From assembly GCA_029959195.1 (NCBI GenBank), contig CP114120.1, forward strand, positions 1,054,001 through 1,118,000: a stretch of DNA of 64,000 nt, written 5' to 3'. Shown one piece after another: positions 24,267 through 37,120 of the stretch. Both the position numbers and the translations under genes were made by a program. A model generated the notes under the pieces. That model ran no database searches, had not been told where the DNA came from, and saw only the letters and a program-made list of their open reading frames with translations. How positions within the stretch are numbered: the stretch's first letter is position 1; each line of letters starts with the position of its first letter. The DNA comes from Dictyophora rubrovolvata (lineage: Eukaryota > Basidiomycota > Agaricomycetes > Phallales > Phallaceae).

Positions 24267-27200
24267 CTACTGCGCGGCCGCGGTCGTATAATTCTGAGCG
24301 ATTCCGAGGGGCTACAGAACAAGAAGAAGAAAAAAAACCAAGTCAGCTAACAGCCACCCGACATCATGGTAATCTGCACAGCAAGCATAATACCAACCTA
24401 ACTAATAAACCATGAGTCTCGTTTTCCTTATTATTATTGTTATTATTCTTTCTGTCTTCGTCCTTCGTCCTGCGCTTAGACCATCCCAGTGCCGTGCGAC
24501 GTGTCGCAGACGGAACCCGAGGCCTTACATCCGGCTTCGTAACATTCAGTGGCACGCCGGTTTGCTCATTTGCTATAGCCGCAAACGTAAGGAAGCTTTC
24601 TTCTTCTGAAGAACCAACCTTCTTTTGCCCCAAATCAACAGAGAAAGAGGACGAGGGAGCAATAGCTGCAAGTATTGGACGAGGAGATGGCATATTGTCA
24701 TTTACACACTTGGGTCGCAAAGCATGACCACTACTGCCCGAATTGAACGAAGTGTCATTACTTGATCTGGAGCGTGATCTCGCATGAGATTTCTTTGACC
24801 GCCCACTACCTCCACCCGATGAACTGGGTCGAGTGTACGGCACAGATCTTGAAACGGATGACGCACGAGATCGTATCCTGCGCATGTGTCGGTCGTTTGG
24901 AAGCGGCACGTAGTTCTTTACAGAATGCTCAAGCAGCGCTTGCATTACCACTGGATCTCGGGGTGGAACAAAGGCTAGGACATGTAAGCAACGTTTACTT
25001 TTTTCATTCATTCATTCATTCCCACTCACTGTGCAAGGCATGAAGCGAGAAAGACGTATCAGGCCATGCTATCCGACTATGTCTTATCTCCTCGTCCGCT
25101 TCACTACGTAATGCATAATATTTCCTCAGCCCAATAACCCATTGTTCTTCTTCCCAGTCTTGGCGGTGTTCAATTATACGCGGCTCCGAAAGATTGCCTG
25201 GTTCTTTGACCATCTCAAAGTCCAATGGCGTGCGCAAAGGCTCCTCGGAAGAATAACTCGAGCTGCTCTCTGAACTATGACGCTGAGTTGGGACATTGTT
25301 GGTATTAGGCGCAATTAGAGGACGAAACGATTCATTTGCGACCTCTTCTTGGATCGTGGCGATCATAGATCCTTTTGAGACCTGAGAAGCCCGTCTTCGG
25401 TGACCTTGCCCTGGAGCACGAATGCGACTTCCGGAGCGAACCCGGGTTGCACTACTCCTCGTTCCTGCTGCAGCAGTTTGCAGCAATACCGAAAGTTTCT
25501 CAACATCGATACTAGACTGGGATTCGCCGGATCCATCCGAGGAAGATAGTGGGGGTGTCGTATCGGGTGGCTGCGTAATTGTAACCACAGGCTTGCGTTG
25601 GCGACGTGGCACAGGTCGCGAAAATGTCTTTGAGCGAGCTAACGTAAGTAATTCAGTAAAAGGCAGCCAGAACGCAAGGCAGAAAGAAAAGATATTATTA
25701 CTTGAAACCATTGACAGATCTTCTTCACCATCCGCACTTAGGCAGCTATCTTCAAGACTCTCGCGATGCAATAGGCCCTTACGAGCAAGATTCATCCTAG
25801 TTTCTCCGAATTTAATAGATTTTGCAGATGCGCTCAATTCATCATGTATAAATCGAGAGGTATGTCCCATTTTCGCAGTTGGGGAAGTACCATCAACCAA
25901 TGGGCTTTCGTCGTCATCCGTGGAAACATCGTGGTGGAACTCTCGTTTTTGTTTCTCAACACGGAAGCAAGGCGATGCCTCGAATGAGGAACCAAGTGAA
26001 CGCCGTCGGACATGTTCGCCACCAAGCATGGTGATCATTGTATCATCTTCACGAGACATCTCATGATTGCCAGTGCTGCAAAGTGAAAGCGGACGAAACA
26101 AGTTCGCTGGAGGAAACAAATTGTGGTGATGACGCGGTGGTTGGTCCTTTTCATTTGCAGGATCATGCCAAAAGACCGAGTCAGAACTGATAGAAGAACG
26201 ATGTCCTGTATTGTCGAAAATTGAGTCGACTGTCGAACGTCGTTCGTCGTCTAGAATAGAGTCGTAGGATGACTTTTGTGCAAGGTCTCCCGAGACACTT
26301 TCTGGAGGGGAAGCGGAAATTGATGAGAGAGGATAGTGGTCACCAATGCTTTCAAACATCTTATCGCCTACCCCTGGACGACCAAGCCGCATCCTGGAAA
26401 ACTCGCTAATTGCACTGTCAACTGATCGCTCTTGTTGATGTCTCATCCAAGCAGCGCGTCCACCATTCGCACCCTGTATGCTATATGCAGCAGCAACGGA
26501 ACTCATACTGCCTCCGGAGTCATTGCGGCGATGTCCATGACTGAATGTACGGTTGTATAAACTGATCGGTGGTCCATTGATGGAATTAGTTGACAGAACA
26601 CTCTGATTGCGAATATGACCGTGACCATCGCTAGGTCTGAAATAAAAACTGGATACATCGCTGTCCGTAGACAAGCGTTTGCTTCGTTTATGATCACTGA
26701 AGCTATCCAGTCCAGGAAGCTGATCTCGGGCCTCTTCATCTTCCAAAGCACCATAATTAAAGGGATCCATCATCCCAGGTTTGATAACTTCACCGTAAGA
26801 TGATACGGAGGCGATACTGAAAAGAGATTCATGACGAAGATGGGATTTCGTCATCGACGCTTGAGACATTTGCAGCGACGAATAGAAGTCAGGTCGGTCA
26901 GGTCCAAATTCAAACTTGGTGCGAATAGCGCCAAAGGAAGAAAAGCCCAGAAAACTCACATCAGAAGATTGACGTGCATGAGTTGGCATTTTTGCCTTTT
27001 CTGCACGTGCCATCTCCTCATTAATACGATATCTTGAGCTTGTGTTCGATTCGAGGCCTGACGGGTGGGAAACAGACTGAGGATTATTGCTGCCATTGGA
27101 GACGTCGGGGGCAGATATGTCTATTAATTGGGTAATGTCGTTGGCCGCCGCATGAACATAAATGGAACGTAAAACGGAGCTATCTTCTTCCACAGGAGAG

Positions 27201-30200
27201 GCGGGTATACTGACTGAAGGTCGTCGAGGAAGGTCGTCAAATTTAAGTTGAGAAGAGGGTGAGGTGCTTAGACCAGCTACACCTGGCAACTCCAGCGCAA
27301 CACTATTCAAGGCCTAATAAAGCACATCACGTTAAAATTGTACGGGAAGAGATTTGTCAAACAATACTACCAATTCTTTGCTCCGAGAGGTAACAGGTGG
27401 TCGACCACCGAACTTGAATGCCGTATCGAGGCGTCCATAAGAAGGTTTCGGCATCACTTCACCAGACATTTGCATTGGGGAGTGTTTGCCAAGGAGGGAG
27501 GTTTCGATTCCTAGGTTATTCATGCTCTCGTTTAGTGACTCTACCATCATAGAGAGACCTTCTTCCATCTCTATATCCAATCCTCCTTCCAGAGTTGGGA
27601 TTAGACCAGGAGCCAATTCCTCGGTAGCTGTTGTCTTAATTTCGAATCCCCCTCGAGCGGCGACATGATGGGGGGTTTTGAAGGCAGCATCGAGCTGTTC
27701 AACGAAACTTAGCCTGTGGGAACCACCGCTCTCATTCAGACGCTTTAATTCCCCTGTGAAATCAAAACTTTGCTTTGTGTCATCCTCGGAGCCAGAGCCT
27801 GAAGTTGAAAGTGCACTTCGTAATACAGTGGGAGGTATAAATTCTTCAACATCACCATCATCAGAGACCGCCTGTTCACAGGGTGGTGGAGCAAGACGTA
27901 GAGTGGGAAGCAATGATGATGATTTGAAAGTTTCTGGGGAAGGAGACGGATCAATGACGGGGAGTAACGATGGGGCCGGAGGAGATGGTTCTATTGTAAT
28001 ACCAAGGTCGTATTTACTTTCTGGGATAGGCAAGGGACTGGTAGGAGGGAGTCCAGGCGATGGGGGAAGATCGCAGGGTGCTGGGGTCGATGATAAATAC
28101 AGCAGCGAGTGAGCATCAGAAAGAGAAGGACTCTGAGAGTCACCGGGCAGACCATTGGCAGATAAGACGTCTTTAAGTTCGTTAGGTATGTCAGAGTCCG
28201 GTTGTTCACCTTCATCCGCAAATCCTAAGTCTTCGCCTTTCACTATGATAGGTCCAGGTACAAACAAGGAGATTCCCTCGTCAAGGCTAGGGCTGTAATA
28301 GGACCCAGATGAACCAGATCTACGCGAAGACGTAGAAGGACGGTCATTCGCCACTGTACGTTTCATGGCACATCTTCTAGCAATTCCTTTGCGTTCCTGC
28401 TCTCCCTGCCCATGTTCAAAACGAGCCAGTTGTTCAATGTACTCAACTTTGCGTCTAACATTACTACCACGAGGTATAGGTCTGTGAGAAATGGGAACCA
28501 GTCCGCTGCTCTGACGAATATGCCCTCGAGCTCTGGTCGGTGGGGTAGGTGAATCTTCAGTACCAAATTGACTCGTATAGAGGGGGACAGGGCTTCCACC
28601 ACCAAATCCAAGAGGAGGTAGCGCATATCTAGGTGGCTTTTGCTCATCAAATATTTTGTGCGAAGGTATGTCTGCTTGGTATGGGATAAAGGAAGCCGCA
28701 GTTGGTGACTCCCTGGGCTGTGTTTTAGCTAATACGGCTCTGGTTCCGAACGTGGAGGCAATGCTACTAGCACGAGACAATCTATTGAAAGGGGCTTCCT
28801 TGAATGACGTTCCAAAGCCTTGTGTGTTTTGGACTGAAGAACGACTCGAAGCTTCAAATTGCTTGCTTAACTTGGATGAAATCATAGCGTATGACTGCTC
28901 CCGTCCTTCGGAGGTGGGATTGGAATTGGCAGCGCTTTCATCGCGATAAGTTGACTTCGACTCTCCTGTGGCGGCTTCATCAATATTTCTCATGTTTTCA
29001 TCCTTGTTCTTGAACGCTGCAAAGGCATAAGGTCGCAGACTCGTAACGCTTGCTCGGGTACTTGCACTGATGGCACTGAAGCGTTTGCTCATCGTTTCAC
29101 CAGTCGCCCCGGTTGCTGCACCCATAGCCCGGGTGATGGCTCGAACTTTTCCTAAAAGATGTAGAGGGCTATCTTCAGGCAAGGCTCCATTAGCACTGTT
29201 GATAAAAGCGAAGCTTTCTCCTACAGCTGAGCTTGGAATATCAGCAGAGGAATCCACCGTGGGGTCCAGAAAAGCAATAGGATCACGGTACGTAAGCTTC
29301 ATGCTTTGAGCTTCATGCGTAGGAACGTTTCCCCTAAAAACTGAACAACGAATATCTGAGGGCGAACACACAACTGGACAAGTTGTCGAGTCCTGTTCCA
29401 TACGTTGCTGCATTGTATTCCCTTGATTGAGTGGCCTATATCCAACGTTCTGCGTAGCTGAACCGGATGCTCTCCATGCAGCGATTGCATCTGCATAAGT
29501 GGCAGTAATGTCGCGATCTTTATCAGGGGTGGCTTCAAGGTCAAGTCTATTGATTAGCGATGCCAAATCAGAATTAGCGGCTTCGAGTACAGAAAGAGCC
29601 AGTACTGAAAAGGGTCAGAAAATAGTTAAACAATGTTTTCAACTTAGATACAGACCATCTTGTTTGTCTTTGTACCTGTCGACATCAACATCTACGACTA
29701 TACCGACAGGACGAGATCCTTGCATAATTCGATTTGAACCAAGTAGCTGCTCGCTTGCTGGTCGCGGTCTCGGTCTTGGCCTGGCAGCAGGGGGACTCTC
29801 ACCGTCGCGCATGACATCACATTGTGCTGAGAAATGGATATCAGTTGATAATACAGAAAAAAAAATAAAGATCATATTCACCAGTGGTCCGTGACGACAT
29901 CCTTCGAGGGTTTTTTATACTGAGTCGGACACAGGCTTCTCCATCAGATACGTCTCCCCTGTTCCACAAATCGGAATCGCTGTCCGAAAGTTCACTGGTA
30001 TTGTTATTCCTTGCAGGCCATGTTTCTTCTGGAATAATAGCATTTGGACTAGGCTCATTGATGCCTTCTTGTCGAGAGTTGTGTTCACATGAGCGATTGG
30101 GATCTTCAGCAATGGATGGCATTGAGGTCTACAGACGTAGGAAAGTGAGCTTTGGTTCATCTATATCGTTCTAATTCCACTTCAATCTTCTTACCTTAAC

Positions 30201-31757
30201 GGATGTGGTATTTAAATCTGCAGATCTTCCGAATGTAAGTCCTGGAAAAACACTCGTGACATGTGTCCTTTTCCTGCCTTCTACTGTATGCCTATGGGAA
30301 CTTTTAAGCTTTTTCAGTTGATCTTCCTTATCATTCAACGAGACATTTGCTTTGACATCTTGATTTAAATGCGACACATCCTCGGCTCTTGGGAATCTCT
30401 TGCTGCTCTTCGATGTGTTATTTCTCTCCTTTGGCTTGTCTTTTTCGGGAAGCTTCTCCTTTTCGGACTTCTTCTTCCCTTTCGCTAACGCGAGCGCAGA
30501 GCTCACACTACCCCACTTGACGCTCATGCTCTTCTTAGACTTCGCCGTGGAGGCTTTAATGGGAACTCCCAGTGCACCGGTATCCTCGCCGCTGGCGGTA
30601 TAGGTGCTACCAGGACGATTGCTCTCGCCACTAGAGCTCGAAGTACTCGACCGACGGTTATCGCATGGTTGCAAGTAAGGAGATGTAACACTCAGCACAG
30701 TACCGCAGGATGACGTTCGTGTACGGACGCTGGTATTGGTGATAGAAGGGTTCAGGAATTTATGCGATCCAGGAGGACAGTGGCTTAAAGAGCCCATGGG
30801 TGAAAGCCTGTTGGTCAGATCCTCGCCTGTATGAGTACTTAAGGCACCAATTTCGAAGCTGCTGATAGAACTTTTGACACGAGAACCAGGAGGGGCCTGA
30901 TGTATATCGCGAGGAAGGTTACTATTTTTCAGCTGAGCCCAGCTGCCGATTCTGGCAATGCTTTTCATCGCACGTAATGCAATACTATCCGCATAACCTG
31001 AATCGGAAGGAGATAACGGTGTTGACCCACATCGTTGTCTAGCTTCCGAAAATGCTGTGTTTGCTGTGTTTTCCTCGGTTACATTGATTTTTAGTGCATT
31101 GAGGGAGTGATTGCGCAACCGTTCTGGAATCGAGATAAGCAGACAGCATCCTGCTTGCTAAGTCAAGGAAATACCTTTCTTTCTCCCTCTGATACTCCAC
31201 CACTTGCTCTCTTCTTTCGGCTCCTCCTTCAATTCGACGTTTCCTTGACCGTCGAACAATCCGTCCAGCTTAGCTCGACTTTTCTTTTTTTTGACTACAA
31301 CGATTTCACCGATGTCAGGATCATCTGCAGGATCAACATAAATATCAATGGTGCTGCGCGAGCTCCGATCTTTGAACTTGAGAAGATCCTTCATTTTCAT
31401 TGTGGTTCCGCCATTGACAGTGACGTTACACGTTGCATTACCATCCAGATTAGTCGTGGGCGCGTTGACGCGACGAAGGATGTCAGAGAGATCCTTCTCG
31501 CGTGGAGGAACTGCCTTAGTGGAGAGAAGCGCGAGTTTACTTTTCTTAGGGACGATTTTCCTTCGTGGAGATGACTTCGGGGCTATGACAGAAGGTATAC
31601 TGGTGTCGGACGGCGTAGCTTGAGTTAAACGGATCGTTGGGATAGGGACTTTTTGATTTATATGTAGATTGTGGTTTTCTGGGGTAACATTCGCGGTATA
31701 CACTTCAAAAGAATCAGATGCATTCATTTGCAGGGAGACGGTATTCCTGTTCTTCAT
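24267..31757 (-). CDS. very large Ser-rich protein of unknown function (about 2,300 aa)
   Basis: I do not recognise this gene. Three long open stretches (31829-31158, 29566-27332, 27310-24364) join through short in-frame introns: for example ELA across 27310-27370 (about 55 nt), and KDKQD/VLALSVLEAA near 29640. The conceptual protein is rich in Ser, Pro, Arg and acidic residues and is probably largely disordered. Islands that look folded or conserved are RYKDKQDVLALSVLEAANSD, QDWEEEQWVIGLRKYYALR, RIAWPDTSFSLHAL and PPRDPVVMQALLEHSVKNY. Basic patches such as RRKIVPKKSK and KSKKSMSVKWGS could be nuclear or phosphorylation regions. No signal peptide or membrane span is seen. The start (ATG 31757 or 31727) and the last exon (PLGIAQNYTTAAAQ, TAG 24269-24267) are uncertain. 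It is divergent from WDR59. One intron carries a GAAT microsatellite near 25005-25020. Confidence 0.72.
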
Positions 31758-32188
31758 CGCGTAGGGCACGCTCAGAGCCGGACAAAACGTCGTTGTCTTG
31801 GTGCGTAAAGTGTTCGTGCGTTCGTACAAATGCGTATCTTCGTGACGTCGTAATGTTTCTTTCGCAGCTATTCAGTAACCCCAAAGGCATACACAAAAAA
31901 ATACGCTTACAATGTTCTTGACTGACCTTTCGGATTTCTACACGCCCGGCGTGTACAACCAGGGATGATTGCAAGGCGAGAGGAGGATCAACGGGATAAA
32001 GAAACGCTCGATTTCGCACGGCGCTCGTGCTGACACGAACTTGATGTAAACAATCACGTGGTCGTGACCAATCACGTAATTATTAATCGTGCAATATGTA
32101 TGCACGTGATCCAGAATGTGACTTGTCACTAACATCACTGTCATCAAATCATTAGTGAGCTCATCGAGGTCAAAAGACAACGACCCTC
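31758..32188. promoter_or_regulatory. divergent promoter region, orphan giant / WDR59
   Basis: About 430 bp between the two proposed starts. It holds CACGTG at 32055-32060 and 32103-32108, a half-match ATCACGTAAT between them, and the inverted element GGTCGTGACC at 32060-32069. These look like bHLH or bZIP sites, by inference. Confidence 0.45.
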
Positions 32189-35100
32189 ATGATACCGACA
32201 GGGGAAGATGGAAATGCAGCAGAATACCAATATGTCTCACCACAGCCCCTCAGTTTACTCAGCGTAAGACGGCCTTCCTTAGCTGGTCTTCCGCCGGATC
32301 CATCCTCTTCTGCTCGAGCAGTTTCACAAATACCGTCCCTTGCCAGATCCGATGATATCTTTAACGCAACAAATATGTGTTACCTACCAGACACTGAACA
32401 AGAAGAAACCAACATGCCAGACTTAACGCAAGGTCTAGAGATCAAAATGCAGGGCTGGGTGGGCGAAGGTGTTGGCAAGGTCAAGAAACGCCTTATCTCT
32501 CGACACCGTAACTCAAATTAAGATAGATGAGCATAAGTCCTTCTGGAAGGGACGTCGTCCTGGCAGCTCGTTCAGGACTGTATGTCATTGATCTTGAAAT
32601 GCCCCTCGAATTACCTCGATTCATTCCACAGGGTGGTACGTGGGATGTAGCAGATGTTCAGTGGAATCCACATCCCTCACGAGGAAATTTGGTCGTCTCG
32701 ACTTCCAGCGAGAAATTGCACGTCCTTTTCAATATTTGAGTGCTGCTTTCCATTAAAATTTTGAATAGATTAATTTGGAATCTCGATCGTTCAGACCGTT
32801 CAGCTATCCAGCATATCCTGTCAAGACATTACAGAAGTATTACGGATGTCAATTGGCATAATCACCATCCGGATATTGTAACAAGCACCGGTATTGATTC
32901 ATGGATTTGGGTTTGGGACCTGAGAACAGCGGTTAAACCTGTCACAGGTACCTTTTTTTTTCACAAAAATCAACTTTAGAGATTGATTCACTTGTTCGAT
33001 CAGGTCTCTGTGCCTTTAACCGTGAGTGAATTTAAATATTGATATTATACTCCTTCCAATATTTTTCTCGTGTAGCTGGGGCAACACAGGTAAAATGGAA
33101 TAGGCTGGACGAAAACATTCTCGCCTCTTCGCATGGTAATACCCTTTTGATCTGGGACCAACGAGTGTGTCTTCTTTCAAATCACCTGATTTCATTTTCA
33201 AAATTGGTTTCAGAAAGGTGCCGTGCCGCTGACCGTTGTGAAAGCCCATTCTAGTAGGATACATGGCATTGATTGGTCACGAACTAGTCGAAGGGAAATT
33301 GCCACATGTTCGCTTGATTGTACAATCAAATTCTGGGACAGCGTAAATCTTGGGTGGTGCCATCCTCCAAGTATCGCATCTTCGGGCAGTCCCTCACCCA
33401 TTTCCTGTTCTTTGTCTACAATGCAGCCTGCCAAAGTTATTCATACAGACTATCCCGTGTGGCGCTCACGGTATGCCCCTTTTGGTGAAGGGGTGCTAAG
33501 TTTACCGCAACGTGGATTTCAAAAACCTGAGTTACTGAAATTCGTTGATAATGGATCGGACAAGTTTGCATATAAGTCAATTCATTTGATACCTGAAGGA
33601 TCTTCCGATGAAGGAACAGTCAAAGAATACGTTTGGAGAGTTAAGGGTGGATTTAATTCATCATTTGGCACGTTACAATGGCTATGTGTAAGAAAGTATA
33701 ATAATAACCTCTTGCAGATGATCGCGAGTTTCAGCTTGTCACATGGAATGAGGATAGAACAATCAGAGCGTGGCCCATTAGTTCCACTATTCTCGAGGTA
33801 ATTGCACTATGACCACTCATACTCGTAAATACGCTGAAATTAGCAAATACTAGGAAGCCGGTTTTACTCGTGGCGGACCTATTAGCGATAGCTCGCATCG
33901 ACCGTCTAATGAATATATTTCATACAGGAATGTATCCGAAATATCAAACACAAGGGCTTGGGATCACAACATACATGGAATAGGATCCCACCTAAAAGTC
34001 AACGCTACTGAGTCAGACGTCCAAATCGGCTCAACACCCAACACTTCTCCATCGAGGATGGCTCGGAAACCTAACTCAGGAACAGCAACAATCAAGCGTG
34101 GTGGGACCATGACAAAAGGGCCTTGCAGACTCAAGAATAAGCGTCTTGGTGGCCTGCATGCTCTAACCTGGATGCCAAGCGTTAAAACTGTCGGAAGAGG
34201 TCGAGAGGGTCACAAAGGGAGCGAAGACAAAGAATTCTTTAAGCATGGTCATGCGAGCCTTGAAAGCTCCATGGCTAGTTTGGACTCCTTCAAATTTGGT
34301 GATGGATGGGCAAAAGACGATGAGGACAGCTTCAACACAAAAACACAATACACCGACGATAGAACGTCTGATTTTGACCCAGAAACCACTCCAACGTGGG
34401 CCGAAGAGTGAGCCAGTGTTTTGCGTTAGCCCCTTCTCGATCTGAATCATTTAGGTTGACCTCCGCCGTTAATGGACTGACAACTTCAAAAACCGTAAAG
34501 ATTTCATTAGAAAAAGTGACTTCAGACATACAACATTACAGCTGTTCATTCATTCATTCATTGCTAGGTTTGGTTAAAAAAGCGAATGTGCAGGCTGGGT
34601 TTGCAAGGCCCGTGGGGAGAATCCTCTTCAGTCTTCGTTCGTGTCACTTTTGCGTTCCCAAAAGGCTATCCACGTTCCCCTGTGCCTCCGCAAATTGATT
34701 TGGAAAAAAACCATCTTATACCTGTGAAACGCCGTGCCATGCTTTTGCGTGAACTTCGATTACTAGGAAAGAAACCTCCTTGTATCGACCCTTGTCTCCG
34801 ATTGTTATTAGGTCTCCCTACTGAGAAAGGCGGTCTTTCACGAAAAGCAGCGGACATGGATTCTGAGTCTAGCTCGGAAGACGAAGCAAGAGCTGTATCC
34901 TCGAAAGGCAAAGATTCGATGTCACTCGGACAAGGATTTGCTGAACCCAGGACTTCTCAGGGTGTCTTTAGTCCGAATGGTACTTCGGAATTTGTTTTCC
35001 CCTATAACACTGTTACAATCTTTCTTTCAGGCAAACTTGTTATTTTCTCCCACGCACCTGTGCGGGTAGTGAAGGATGCCAGTCGGAACATTTCGGCGTC

Positions 35101-37036
35101 GCCTTCCGCAAGCTCTCAAGGACCTCCTGCACAACGACGAAGGCTAGCCGGTGGACTGTCCGACGCTTTGCGGCGTTTAACAGCCGCTGCCCAAGATCAA
35201 AAAAATATTCCTATAGCTATAGGAATGGATGAGGATCTTCTTCGTGCATTAGAATTATTCTCTTATCCTAAGACGGTAAGGATATCGTATGTGTCTGCGG
35301 GGAGCCTAGCTGTACTGATTGTCATTAAGCGCCAAGCCTCTGGCTTAACCACCGGTGGCGAATCGCGTGTAGGATATCTGGTAAGGCCGATTCGTAAAAG
35401 TCTTGTTTCGATTCGGGATCTGGCAGATGTCACTGGGTTGGATACCTACGTCGCGAAATCATATGCTGTTTCTGGAGCGGATCCAACTTCATTCTGTTTG
35501 AAAAACGCCAATATTGCCAAGTCATTGAATCGAACAGACCACGAGAGGATATTCAGGACTTTAGGGGCCCTTCTAGAGACAAGTCCCTTGACCGGGGACT
35601 CAAAGGGGATCCGCAAGTATTGGCGGCGGGACCATTTGGGCCGATCAATTATATCCTCTTTGTAAGGACTTGTATTCCCCAACAACTAACTCGCTCTTAT
35701 TACTTAACAGTTTGTCTGAACTGGTTGAAAAGAAAGACGTATTGATGCTCGCCATGGTCTCCATTGCGCTCTTGGTATCTGACAGAATCTGTAAGGCCCC
35801 TGGTGAGTTTTGTTTTGTCCCCTATTTAGAAGTCCATTACTACACGATTGTACCAATAAGCGCTTTCATCCAATCCGAATAATACCCTTCGACAGCTTAC
35901 GCACGTTTCAATGCTCCCCGGTAAATCTGACAGCCTGAAAATTAAACAACATCGTCTGCGTGCTTCTTCAGGTGCCTCATCGATTGCCCCCCAACTTTCT
36001 AATGGACGCCCTTTAACGTTCTCGTCGACATCCGGTCTACCTAATTCTCTCACCCCAAGTAGCTCATCCCGCAGTGCATGGATGGGTATAGCGAATGGCG
36101 TCCGTTATCTAGTGGGTTCGCAGGATGGTCAATCTACTCCTAAAGCACACGGCTCGCCTATCGAGCGAAGCAAGACCTTGCCTATTGTACAAGAGAGTAA
36201 TGCACCTTTGGTCAAGATATCGGATGGCAAAAACTATTTGGGAGATACTCTCCATAAACACGTAAGCGGTTTCATTCAAAAGTTCATTAAGCTTATGATT
36301 CTTAAGTCCCCGCGCTTTTCTGTTTCCTTTTCATTTGGATACCACGAGAAAGAATTAGGTCGTGAAACTATTGTTGGAACTTCGATGCGTGGAAAACGGC
36401 TCGCTGCACAAGTTTCACTGATAGAGACTGAGTAAACCCATTTTTTTTACGTAATTCTAGCTGTGACTAAAATATAGTTACTAGCGATGCTACCCATCTC
36501 GACTCAGAGCAACAACTGTCGATATACGTATTTGTTCTCGCGGAAATCCTATTCCGATGGGGTCTGAAGCAGAAAAGAACTGAGCTTCTCGATTGTTTGC
36601 CAAAGACGGCATCCAAATTTCTTGGTTCAATTGACATGAAAAGTGACAGCCTGTGTTAGTTATACCGTTCTAAAACTTTCTCTCTTTATCTCAGAAACTT
36701 TGTTCAGCGATTGTTGACGTATGCCCTCGGAACAATGACGACACTCCAAGGCAGTACATTACTGGCACTACACATAGAAGATCTCAGCAGAAATCCTTCT
36801 GTACAATCTGTCGTCTTCCAGTGAATGGTAAAGACCTCCGGCTTTGTCATGAATCGATGATAAACTAACTATTTAACTTAGGTCTCTCTAATGTTTGTTT
36901 GATCTGCTGTCATGTCAGTCACTTGTCATGTTGGGGTCTCAGAAAACAATCCGAGTGTCCATTAGGCTGTGGATGCAAGTGCGATGCTGGAGGAACGTTT
37001 GAGGTAGGGACTTCGGACATCCAGAACAATGGATAA
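32189..37036 (+). CDS. MTC5: WDR59 / Mtc5, SEA (GATOR2) complex subunit
   Basis: Vacuole- or lysosome-associated regulator of TORC1 signalling. An N-terminal beta-propeller is seen in MSISPSGRDVVLAARSGLYV, GTWDVADVQWNPHPSRGNLV, SRHYRSITDVNWHNHHPDIV, GIDSWIWVWDLRTAVKP, ATQVKWNRLDENILASSHGN and GIDWSRTSRREIATCSLDCT. An RWD domain follows around 34450-34800 (FPKGYPRSPVPPQIDLEKN). A C-terminal RING-type domain has FCTICRLPVN, CLICCHVSHLSCW and CPLGCGCKC, the WDR59 arrangement. This order (WD40, RWD, RING) is diagnostic. A 47-nt intron at 32480-32526 and a GC-AG intron at 32718-32768 are needed to keep frame. The ATG at 32189 is the likely start, though the first 100 residues are poorly conserved. 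The stop TAA is 37034-37036, or a little later if GTAGGG after FE is a donor. Confidence 0.92.
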
Positions 37037-37120
37037 TATGATTAGTAATGAGCCTGTTGTGGCAAATTAAGTCCATGTGATAAGTAGCCGAAGGCAAACA
37101 AGTATGTACTACACAGTGAT

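Noticed and set aside
25003-25022. CATTCATT repeats here and near 34546-34562 as a shared element.
   Set aside because: They are simple tetranucleotide microsatellites, one inside an intron; no extended similarity.
32480-32530. Apparent frame conflict in WDR59, where two frames overlap (TQIKIDEH and MSISPSG).
   Set aside because: A normal 47-nt intron, GTCAAG to GATAG at 32480-32526, joins GVGK to MSISPSGRD in phase, so no mutation or assembly error is needed.
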